The translations under genes were made by a program, and so were the position numbers. From Micropterus salmoides (lineage: Eukaryota > Chordata > Actinopteri > Centrarchiformes > Centrarchidae): DNA of 64,000 nucleotides. Positions 43,456 through 54,316 of the stretch are shown in pieces (the first letter of the stretch is position 1; each line of letters starts with the position of its first letter). The notes under the pieces are model-generated. The model made no database searches and was not told the origin of the DNA. It saw nothing but the letters and a program-made list of their open reading frames with translations. The stretch spans positions 21,619,000 to 21,682,999 of the forward strand of contig NW_024040040.1 in NCBI RefSeq assembly GCF_014851395.1, read 5' to 3'.

Positions 43456-46041
43456 TTGGATGTTAAGATTATCGTGTTTCATCACAATCGAGGCACAAAA
43501 AAGTTGGATTTGTATCAGACGCGTGAACAAATACATCCTAAAACAGTATGGCTATATCTGCACGACGATCATTTTTACCTGATAGAGAAAAAAACAGCAT
43601 TTTCCGGGAGTTCTTACGTCTGTGATTTCTGCTACAAATGCTATTCAAGCAAAGACATAAATTTAAACATTTTTGCAACGTGTGCTTTTCTGACGGCTGT
43701 CATGTGCAGAGTACTTCAGGTGTTTGTTCAGACTGTGGCCGCATATACAGATCATCAGATTGTTTTAACAGGCATAAAACCTTGAGAGATTCAGAAAAGT
43801 ACAAGGGGTTTACTTTATGTGATCGATACAAATACTGCAAAGAATGTGGTCATCATTTTCCTGTAAAAACAGGCGGTGTAGGACATAAATGTCAGAGAGG
43901 GAGGTGCGATCATTGTGGGGATGATTTGGCATCAGACATTCAACATCAATGTTTTATACAGCCCAAAAAACCCTCAAAGCCCCAGACTAAATATGTGTTT
44001 TATGACTTTGAAACGCGAACGATTGACGTTAAACACAAGGCCATGTTTGTATGCGCTATTGATTTTGAGGATGATTGCTGGTGTGCCTCAGACGTGGACT
44101 GTGTTGACCTCTTTGTGAAAAAATACAGACAGACAAAATATAAAAACTACACATTCATCGCCCATAACGCATCAGGGTTTGACAACTACACGAGAGGTAG
44201 CAAAGTTCTTTTTATGCTCGATGTTGCCTACAGACACAGATGGATAGACTCATACTGCTTTCTGCCCATGCGTTTATCTAAAACACCTGCCGCTATGGTG
44301 TTTTCAGATTCCCATGCGAAAGGATTCTTCCCTCATCTCTTCAACACTCCTGACAATGTTAACTTTGTTGGTCCACGCCCTGATTTGCTTTTTTACGGTT
44401 ATGACAACATGTCTGACAGTAAAAGCAAAACTCCTTGAATGGTACGACACAGTTTGCCACAAAACATTGGATTTTCAGGCCGAGCTGAGATCATATGGGA
44501 TCAATGATGTCGTTGTTCTTCGCAAAGCCTGCTTAGCATACCGCGAGGCATTCATTGGTTGTACTGGTATCGATCCTTTTGATTACACTACACTCGCGTC
44601 ATGTTGCATGTCTGTATTCAAAACACAATTCCTCTCACTCAACACCTTGGCGTTAACGTGTGACGGCGCGTATGTAAACCAGTACAAGACGTACCCCAGT
44701 GTTTCCATGGCTTGAATATGAGGCAATAAAAAACAGCATCGAGATACGTCACGCTCTCAATCACGGTGAAAAACAATTTGGTCCCTATCATGTTGATGGT
44801 TATAGTGAACAAAGTGGTACCCGCATCGCTTATGAATTTGCCGGTTGATTCTGGCACGGGTGCCCCAAGTGCTACAATCCTGGCCACAAAAACACTGCGT
44901 TCGGTGTTCTCCACAGGCAATTTACTGCTAAAATACACACCCTTAGACAGTCCCACAAGCTTTATGTCAGGATGATGTGGGAGTGTGAATGGGAGGAGGC
45001 AAAGAAAACAGATGGGTTTCTTCAGGATTTTTTGAAAGCTTATGAAGCACCAACAAGGCTCAACCCTCGAGATGCCCTGTTTGGGGGTCGACTGCATTAC
45101 AAAGCTGCTGAGAATGAAAAAATACACTACTTTGATTTCACGTCGCTTTACCCAACTGTGCAAGCCCGTAAATGCTATCCAGTAGGTCATCCTAAAGTAA
45201 TTTTTCGAGACTTTGAACCGATTGAAAAGTATTTTGGACTGCTAAAATGTACCGTTCTGCCCCCTAGAGGAACCCTGATAGAATAGTTGTCAATAAGGCT
45301 GTGAGAAATATTAACAAGCTACTTCTTAACTCTCTGTGGGGACATTTTTCCATGCGTGAAAACCAGGCTAACTGTGAACTAGTGACTGATCCTGAAGTCT
45401 TTGCACGTTACATGTTTAGCGACCAGTACGATGTCAGACAATTTGCATTTGTATCTGACGACGTCGCGCTTGTGCAGTGGCGTCATAGAACTGCTCAGTC
45501 TGCCAAAACTAAAAATATAAACATCTTCATAGGAGCCATGACTACAGTTTATGCACGTCTTATGCTTTGTGAGCTTATGGACAAGCTTGGCGAGCGTTGT
45601 CTGTATGCTGACCCAGACAGCGTGCTGTTTGTGTCAAAGGCAGACGATTGGACTCCACAGACCGGGCCATATTTAGGAGATCTCACCGATGAGATTAATG
45701 GAGACACCGGTGGTGATGACTACATTGTTGAGTTTTTGTCTGGTGGTCCAAAATGTTACGCTTACCGCACATTGGAAAACAAAGCAGAACTAAAATGCAA
45801 AGGTGTAAAATTAACTTCTCATAATGCATCAGTCGTCACTCCAGATACCCTGATTGATCTTGTACATGAGTTTGTGAATCGTGATGAGACGCAGCGACAC
45901 GTGATGACAAAATCAGACACTATAGTATGAAATAAAAAGGCTTTCGAACTAAAAAACAAAACAATAGCAAAAAAATTTCAAGTCGTATACACCAAACGCA
46001 GAGTTTTTCCTGATCTGAGAACTTTAACATATGGCTATTGA
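43456..46041 (+). pseudogene. Maverick DNA polymerase B pseudogene
   Basis: Replicative, protein-primed type B polymerase of a Maverick. Visible in order: a Cys/His-rich N-terminal region (CxxC pairs, 43600-43960), exonuclease block YDFETRT, then IAHNASGFDNY, RWIDSYCFLPMRLSKTP, a YGINDVVVLRKAC block, a frameshifted stretch near 44700-44970, the polymerase A block YFDFTSLYP, the B block KLLLNSLWGHF, and the C block YADPDSVLF, where a Pro sits between the two aspartates. There are at least three frameshifts. A deletion of probably a few hundred residues lies at about 45285, and a TGA at 45928 precedes the final in-frame segment ending at 46041. Not functional. Confidence 0.88.
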
Positions 46042-46676
46042 AAAGTCTGTTAGAGAAACAGTTGACTTGGTTTTAGACTACAACACTCTTTTAGTCTGAT
46101 TGTGTCAGGTCCTTCAAACGTTGTTAAAACTTATTTTGTGAAAATGTTGAGCTCTTTTCAAAACAGATTAAAAACATTTTTTGTGTGTGTTGACGGACAA
46201 TGTATGGTCATTTATTAAAATTAGAAATGTGAATTTGGTTGACAACTTACTGTCATTTTTATACATTGATACATTGCTACCTGTATATAAAAACAATTTG
46301 TTGATTATTGATGATTTAATGATTGATGCTAGCAATAACACTGATTTCCAAAATGTGTTTAAATTTATATGATGCACCTATTTTGTAAGGTGTTTATGCC
46401 TAGTTCAGAATTAGTTTTTTTTTAAGGCAGAGTTAACCATACTATTAATTTGTATACTAATTATCTTGTTTTGTTTAAAAACCCCAGAGATAAATACCAC
46501 GTCATGGCATTGGCTAGACAAATGTTTCCTGGGAAGAGTCTTTTTTTTAAATGGATTTTTCACGACTGTTCCTTACGATTATTTGATGATTGATTTTAAA
46601 GACACCTGATGATTTCAGACTCAGATCTGACTTGTTTTCAGACCTGCCTGTTGTGTATGTGCCTAAGAGAATGTAA
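46031..46676 (+). pseudogene. Maverick packaging ATPase pseudogene
   Basis: FtsK/HerA-type genome-packaging ATPase of Mavericks. Fragments in three frames: the P-loop region FSLIVSGPSNVVKTYFVK (46090-46145, the usual Gly before Lys replaced), Walker B NLLIIDDLM (about 46300-46330), YLVLFKNPRDKYHVMALARQ (about 46460-46520) and C-terminal FRLRSDLFSDLPVVYVPKRM ending at TAA 46674-46676. A possible ATG at 46031 overlaps the end of the polymerase gene. Several stops and shifts; dead. Confidence 0.8.
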
Positions 46677-47042
46677 ATAAACACGCCTGACCGCTGTAAT
46701 GTCTCTGCCTTGTCTTTTCTTTCTAGATAAAATCTTTTCTATTTTAAATGTTTTGTTTTTATCTATAATAAATTTTTGCATCTCTTGCTCATAAAATGTT
46801 CCCTGTATTATTTTGCCGTCATAGTCTTTTAACCTGTAAACGGGAGGGTCCCTTGACACGCAATCCTTTACAGTGAAACATTCATCAGTATAATTTTGCT
46901 CATAAACTTTTTTAAAAGGGTCACATAGTTTTGAAATTCTTACAGTATCACCCATATTATATTTAAAACAAATTACTCTTTTATCTTTTGTTTTATACAA
47001 GTTGTTAAATACGATATCTTCATTGTCTTTTGTTACTCTTTT
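46638..47042 (-). pseudogene. Maverick integrase, C-terminal fragment
   Basis: The minus-strand frame holds FKYNMGDTVRISKLCDPFKK, then DPPVYRLKDYDGKIIQGTFY and EQEMQKF, the SH3/chromodomain-like C-terminus of retroviral-type integrases carried by Mavericks. The catalytic DDE core upstream is absent or too decayed to see. Its end overlaps the ATPase remnant on the other strand by about 39 bp. Confidence 0.75.
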
Positions 47043-47397
47043 CCCTCGTCAGTTTTGAATTTTATGCGCTATTCTACCTTCAGCAAAGATATTTTTAAAG
47101 GACGTTGTGACGCATTTACCTCTTATTTTTGAAACAACGCCTCCCATACGTGTTTTTGAAAACAAATCTATTATTTCTCATCACCTCCTCCATGATCTTT
47201 GTTACAAAGACTGACGCTTCAACGTCTGTGTTCAAGTATTTTATTTCCAACAACATACGCAACATATCCGTCAGCAATGATTACAAGTATACACTTTTCA
47301 GAAAATCAGTACAAACACCTATGTTTTTTACAAACCAACGATTCAGTTAAGCAATACATCACATCAGCAACATCGACATATTGTTTTCTGGATAGCG

Positions 47398-47966
47398 TTA
47401 AAACGCACAAAAACATTGATAAATTATAAATAATAATTTATCAATGTGTGAGACGATTTCAAGGGTTCTATCCCATTCTCCCCACTGGACCACAAAGCCG
47501 GTGCTGAACCACGTCTCCCACTCTTTAGACGTGATGGGGTAGCCTTTTGTTGCTCTGGGGCACCCATCCTTGCCTTTTGAATGATGGAATCGTCCTTGCA
47601 CGATCTAAAAAAGATGTAGGATTCTGGGTCGTAGACTTCAAGGTGTGTCTCTACACGGTAGAGCTCTCCTGGCACAGAGCCGCAACATTGTGTGGTATAG
47701 ACTCCTTTTGAAGCACTCATATCTTTACAGACTTTGTTTCTGAAGTAATTCCAGTCTTTGGCTGAAAAAGTAATGTGCGGTCTGCTTTCACAAAGAAAAA
47801 TTTCATCAAGCTCTCTTGTATAAAGATGAACTGTTCCATGCTCAAACAAGAATCCCGACATTCTAAAATCTTCCACCGCCCATTCAAACTGAGGAACCCA
47901 AGCCTTTCGTTCCAGAAAATCAGCCAATGTTGTTGGGGGAGTCTTCTTTCTAGGAGCCATACTCAT
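47398..47966 (-). pseudogene. Unrecognised Maverick-associated protein, frameshifted
   Basis: The frame starting at 47966 (MAPRKKTPPTTLADFLERK) contains EDFRMSGFLFEHGTVHLYTR and HITFSAKDWNYFRNKV. Near 47580-47600 the sense of the sequence passes to another frame with YPITSKEWETWFSTGFVVQW and GEWDRTLEIV. The repeated pattern I-T-x-x-[KE]-[DE]-W-x-x-[FW] suggests two related modules. A resemblance to PC4-type single-strand DNA-binding motifs is possible but unproven. No function is claimed. Confidence 0.5.
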
Positions 47967-48009
47967 TGCAACAGGATCTATAATAATACATTGTTTTGGA
48001 GTCGTACTC

Positions 48010-48306
48010 CTAATTGATTACCTGTGACGTCCATGATTGTGATGCTGCAAAGATGGCGCTGTTGTTCTGCACGAAGATAGCTCTTTCTGATACTCGACCG
48101 TGGGTGCCAGCTAAATGAAACTTGGTCGTCAGGGTGGGGTTTTGGGTCTCCGAGCAGACTGGACACGGTCCCCAGTTGACTGGAGTCAGGCAAACGGTCA
48201 GAACGGGTTTGGGACTGGGCAGGGTTAGTTTCCATTGTGCACCCACACTTGTTGTACAGCTCACTAGGTCACTGCCCCAACACAGATTCTTATCAGCCAT
48301 TAACAA
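48010..48306 (-). other. Unassigned open frame
   Basis: A 99-codon minus-strand frame with ATG codons at 48306 and 48300 (MLMADKNLCWGSDLVS) and several Cys and Trp residues (VNWGPCPVCSE). It ends close to a donor-like CAG/GTAATC. No family recognised; it may be chance or a further Maverick or host exon. Confidence 0.25.
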
Positions 48307-48809
48307 TATTGAGGGAGAAACAAATAAAATAAATAAATAAAATTGTTGAATATACAGTTGAATTCAATTGAAATAAAAACCCATCAGCTATACACACTAT
48401 ACACCTATAGTATATACATGTAAATATATACAATTATATGGACAAATACATTTATCAAGTGTGGTTAGATCTAAACATATCTATATATATCACACAAATC
48501 GTCACATAGGTCAGAGCTTTGGATAGGTAAAAATAGAGTGAGTTGGTCATAAGGCAGAGCACAGGGGGAGAAAGAGACACAATCTAGCTGCTATTCTGAG
48601 TGCTCCTGCAGAATCACAGTGGCCTTGAGGGACGAAGAGTGGTAGGGGAGTTCCTTCTGAATACTATTGGTGACTGCTTTGCAGCACCTCCACCCTCCAG
48701 TGGCACTGCAAGCACTGCCAGGGTTACAGCCTCTTGGTTCACTCCTTACCTGGGAAACAATGCTCTGCTCTCCACAATCATCCACTGACAGCCAGAGACC
48801 AGAGCCACG

Positions 48810-48894
48810 ATGACAGAACGCACATCTAAAAAACAGGGATTTAAAAAGTGTCAGAGTGCCACTTTCAGCATTGATGGATTCAGCTTCACTATCT
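48810..48894 (+). CDS. pde1c: pde1c exon 1 (start codon)
   Basis: ATG at 48810 begins MTERTSKKQGFKKCQSATF, then SIDGFSFTI, and the exon ends one base into a codon before GTAAGA. The start is chosen because it coincides with the known N-terminus of a long PDE1C isoform. The 200 bp upstream carry no other obvious coding exon and are probably 5' UTR. Confidence 0.88.
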
Positions 48895-48925
48895 GTAAGA
48901 GACTCTTTGTTACAGTGTGCTATGA

Positions 48926-48972
<47 letters not shown>

Positions 48973-51485
48973 CACGGAGAGAGAGAGAGTGAGAGGGGAT
49001 TTGCTATTGTGTTACTGAACCGATGGAGTTATTTACTTGAGGTTTATTGTATTTGAATTATAGGTGCTCACTCTCTTGCTGCATCTGTAGCATGTCTTCC
49101 TTCTATGCTTTAAGAGCAAAAAGCAAATTGGAAATATATTTCCAATTTGCTGTGGTTTGTATGGACAGCTTTAAATGCTCTGTGACGGTTATTTCTACTT
49201 CATACAGTCTAAAGTGTTCATATTCAGATCATAACATGTTCTCTGGGTATTTTCTGTATTTTTCAACCTGGACCTGCAGTCAACAGCAGCTAAACAGCAC
49301 TGCAACATAATCCTTGAGAGCACTTGCACACGAACAAGTACTTCCACTAAAAGGCTTGTTTTTTGCCAGTGACAGGCTATTTAGTTACACCCTATTTAGT
49401 TATAGCTACATTAAGCGGAATTAATTAAATCTCAATGATTAATTTGATCAATCTCTTTAGAAGAATTAATCAAAGAAAACACAGATTACAGTTTTTCTCG
49501 ATTGCTTAAACACATTTCTGGAAATTATGGCTCTTTTTCTCAAAACTCTAAACACTTTTCACCCAATTCCCCAAACATCCTATTTTCAAGTCAAAATGAA
49601 ACTCTCCACTCAAAACCATTCAATCTTGCTGAAAAACCAAATTTTACCCTCAGACACAAGCCCTCAAAAACACACACACTACAACACAGTCTTACACATT
49701 GCTGAGATAAATTCAAAACAATACTACAAAAACTGGTTATGAGTAATGTTGCTTATGGTTCTCCCCCTCAAAAACCTTTTCACATGATGAACCCAACAAA
49801 AGACACAGAAAATGTAAACATTTACACATTTGTTATTCCTTAATGCAGCTATTCCCAAAGTGTGGTGTCCCTGGGGGTGCGTGAGCTACCTCTACGACAG
49901 GAAAAATGTATTGGTGGTGTAATAGTGTAATAACTACAACAATTATTTTTTGTGGAATTTTTCATGAAAAACTCTGACCTTTGTCGTGTTAGCACACAAA
50001 GCAGGTTTCCTGTTGGCTGGACTCCAGCAGCTCAGGTACAGCTGCGGTTATGAGGTGTTCTCCTAGGTGACAAGTTGGCTTTGTAGAATAAAATATTTGA
50101 CTGTACGAACTTCTTCAGCTAGGCTTCTAATTCCATTGGCTAGATAAACTCAAAAGAGAGAAACAACTGCTATGCTACGCGCAAGACTACATGGTACACA
50201 AACAAAGTAACAAAGCAACTCTTTAGTTTAGTACATTAGGCATTTAAAGACTTGCGCGACAATAAATTATGCGCTGAATTTAGATGGAGCACAAAAAAAA
50301 CTTAAAGAAAGATGTTCCAAAAAACTAGAAAAGAGTAACAAACATGAGCTCGAATAGGATTGAGATCCAGCCTCAACGTGGATGACGGTGAAGCCCTTTT
50401 GTCAACTAGCCAGAGAAGGAGTTTTGGACATGGAGGCTGAAAATCATGTTGTTATTTCATGTCATTTAAAAATAAAAGTTGGGTTAAATGTCAAGACAAC
50501 AGGTGTTGAGAAAGGTTAGCTGGATTTCTTATTGGTTGTCCTTAATTCAGACCTGGCTCAATCTCACACCACATGTTAGGTGAGAGTAAAATCTTAATGT
50601 GTGTGTACAGCTTCTTCTCTTGGCTGAAACAATCAAAAAGAATGCATATGATTCTTAACGTCTTGCTCTGACTCCGTTATCGTGACAAGACCTGTGTTTT
50701 CTCAGGGGGAAGCTCTTGTCTTGCCTGGCGAGTCTCCAAATTGACACATTTAGTATCAGAGAAAGGAGAAGTTAGTTTTCCAACGAAGGTTAAAATCAAA
50801 GGCAACTGGACTTGGTTGAAGATACTGGAAGACGTTTCGTCCCTCATCCAAAGGACTTCTTCAGTTCTTCAGAACAGTATCTTCAACCAAGTCCAGTTGC
50901 CCTTGATTTTAGCCTTCGTTGGATAACTATGACCTGGATGACTGAGAATCTTCATAGACATCGAGAAGTTAGTTTGCAGTTCTGAAGAGCCTCAGGACTG
51001 AATTGGATTTCTACAGTCATTAAAGCTGCAGTGTGCCTGTGAATGTGGGAGACATGTATTCAATTCAATTCAGTTTTATTTACATAGTTTATGTTTATTA
51101 GTTATTATTATTTACATATACATTATTTACATATTATTTACATAATTCACAACATCTCAAAGTGCTTTTCATACAGAGCAGGTCTAGACCATAGTCATTA
51201 TGCTGCTATTTAAAGAGACCCAACAATTCCCACCATGAGCAAACACTTGGTGACACAGCCAAGGAAAAACTTTAAAGAGGCAGAAATCTCGTGCAGAACC
51301 ATGGCTCAGGGTGGGCGGTCATCTGCCTCGACCGGTTGGAGTTGACAGAGCGAGAGAGAGAGAGAGAGAGAGAGAGAAAGGGCAACAAAGTGAGAGATAG
51401 AGCAAATTCATTCAATGGCAACAGTCATGAGAGGATAAAGGCCTCAAAGTACTAACTCAAGGTAAAAGACACCCAGCTGTTAACA

Positions 51486-51526
<41 letters not shown>

Positions 51527-54266
51527 CTTTGTAGGAATTTCAAGGCAATCTGCTGCAAGTAGAAGTCTGCACTCTAATAACACACTATCTGATGGTTGAA
51601 TTTGATGTCTTATATATCGACTGACGATTAACAAGATCCTTTATAGTTCAATAATTATTTGTATATCAACTATGATCAAAAGAAAATAATTCCAACAATA
51701 GTAAAGGTTAATATAGGTCTTAAACACTAAATGTCCTTACAAATCATCCAAATAACATCGTGAGTCATAAAATGTGGCACAACAAATGTGTCCAACCTGT
51801 GTTTAGCACTTTTTGGTGTCCCCTGGAAACACTTCTGTTACTGATTGGGGATCAAAGCTTAGTACCTGAGAGTTTGCACTTTTCCCACATTTTCAAATTG
51901 AAGCTCAGAGAAAAGGACTTTTGCTTTTTAATCAGCATTGCTGGATAAACAACTGATATCATGGCACACTAAATGTGTGGCTTCACAATTGGTGAAAATC
52001 GTTGTTACAAATGCTTTACTTGTATTGTACTGTACATTGCACAATAATGCAATGTTTGCTATCCATTTAGGGGCTTTTCCAAGCAAATATTGATAGATGT
52101 GATTGTGATTAAACTAGAATATACAGCTACTACATATTTCTGCCATGCCTTAAAGTCTCCATACCACCCTCTTGCCACCCCATGAATTTGTTTCCAGATC
52201 CTGCATGTCTCATGTCTTAGAATGAGTGTTTTTTATAACAAGGATCAAAAGCTACAGCTTGCATATACAGAGTATATTGCTTTCACGTCTCCCTGTCAGC
52301 TGCCACCTCCTGTCAAATTCTCCAATGAGCTTGCTTCAGTGCTTTAGTGGCTGCAGCTGTCAGCCTGGAACACTTGCAGGTGGCGTGTTTAATTAAAGAT
52401 CATATGCAGAGTGGCGGACAGTAACTGTCAGAGTGATCATGTGCTTCAGAACTGAAACAATGTGATTCTCTATTGGGCCAGTTGCCCCTGTTGCTGGTAC
52501 CGGGATCCAACAGTAACAAGGTAACTGGCCATTTCTGTTCCATAAGGCATTCAAGCATTTACGAGGATGACAAGGTCCAGCAAGTCGGTCAGGCTTTAAC
52601 ATTTTTGTAAGTGACGGACCAGACACCTCCCAGCTGCTATGGTGCGACAGACCAGGGCATCGTCACTGCAGAATTGCAATGTGTGCTCTGCACAATGAAT
52701 CCCCCACACGGTTCCCAAGGACGGATCATAATTAATGCCTGTACATGAAAGTGTGACTCTCTCCCATCTCTTTATTACTGAAATACACATTGGCAAATGC
52801 GCCAGCTAGCCCTGCTAGCATATAAAAATACACTGCGTGCACAATTATTAGACAAGTGAGTATTTTGATCATATCATCATTTTTATGCATACTTTCCAAC
52901 TCCAAGCTGTATAAAGTTGAATGCTTATAGGATTTACGCATATCAGGTGATGTATATTTGTGTAATGAGGGAGGGTGTGGCCTGAGGAGACAGCCTTTGC
53001 CTTTTAGACACTCTTGAAATAGCTAAACCTTTGAGGCATGACCACAAACATTTTGCTGCTAACAGTCAACTGTGGCACAAAAAGGTCATGCAGAAGAAAA
53101 GGCACAAATTAAGTGCAAAAGACTTGAGTAGAATTGAACATGAAGCTACCAGGAACCCATTATCCTCCAGTGCCACCATATTCAAGAACTGCAACCTACC
53201 TGGAGTGTCCAGAAGTACAAGTGCTCAGAGGCATGGCCAAGTTCAAGAAGGCTGAAACACGACCATTACTGAATAAGATTCACAAGATGACTCATCAAAA
53301 TTGACAGATTTTTATGAACAGGTTTTATGGACAGATGGATGAGGAAGGAGAAGGATGAGATAGTTCGACCTTTTCAGGTTGAAGATGGACTGAGACTCAA
53401 CTCCCAAACCTACTGGCTATCGCCATCTTGGTTTGTGGAACCAGTGAGACCTTATTTAGATGAGAGGGTGGGGGTGGGGAGGGATACCCATTGCTACATC
53501 TGACAGGTTGCCATGGTAGCGACTTGGCAACAATCATAAGGTAGCACCGCCCTAAAGCATCCCCTGGTCTATTTTCCTCTAAATGGGACCATAATTTACT
53601 AAATGAACTTCATGCTGTGTTGAAGAAGACTTGAAACTAGAGACTGAGACCATAAACTCATTAAGAAAGTGTTTACTGAGGTAATAAATCAGCTGAGAAT
53701 AGCCTAATTTTGCTATTAATGAATAATGAAATCAAACTGTTTTTTGGAACCAATGCTGACCATTAGACAGAATGGCCTGTATAAAACCAATGATGTCATC
53801 CTACTTTGCTGCACTCTTTAAATAATTTATTGACTGACCAGCAAATTTAAACCAGAGATTTTCAATTGTTTACTGTTGCACACAAATATAAATACAATGT
53901 GTATATGTTTACAAAAATATTGTGATGTCTGTGTTCACATTAGTAGAACAGAAGGCCATGTACGTTTACAGTGTGTGTGAGGGTATGTCTGTGTGTGTGT
54001 CTGTGTTTACTGAGTGCTGTCTCTATGGGAACCAAAAGAGATGGGAAATGACTATGATATAATTTTGCTGGTGCAAATAAATGTGCGTGTGTATTGTCAG
54101 TTGTTAGGGTGCTGAGCTCAGGGAGTCATTATCATTAATGAAGTGGCCTCTATCACAGAGCGTATTCTGGCTGCACATTCACTCTTCCTTCTCTGCCTGA
54201 TTCCAGCCATACTCCCCATCCACCTATCACTTTCATGCACACTTTCACACAATTTCTCTTTCACAC

Positions 54267-54316
<50 letters not shown>

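Larger units (their letters stand above)
43444..47970. mobile_element. Decayed Maverick/Polinton element
   Basis: Plus-strand remnants of a protein-primed DNA polymerase B and a packaging ATPase face minus-strand remnants of an integrase C-terminus and an unrecognised protein. This gene set defines Mavericks, large virus-like DNA transposons. All genes carry stops, frameshifts or deletions; no capsid or protease gene and no terminal repeats are seen, so this is an old fragment. It lies upstream of pde1c exon 1. Confidence 0.85.

Noticed and set aside
50828..50872. Hammerhead-ribozyme-like core on the minus strand (GGATGAGGGACGAAACGTC)
   Set aside because: GATGAG and GAAAC are present, but the invariant C and U at the start of the core are changed and helix II would be one or two pairs, so cleavage is unlikely.
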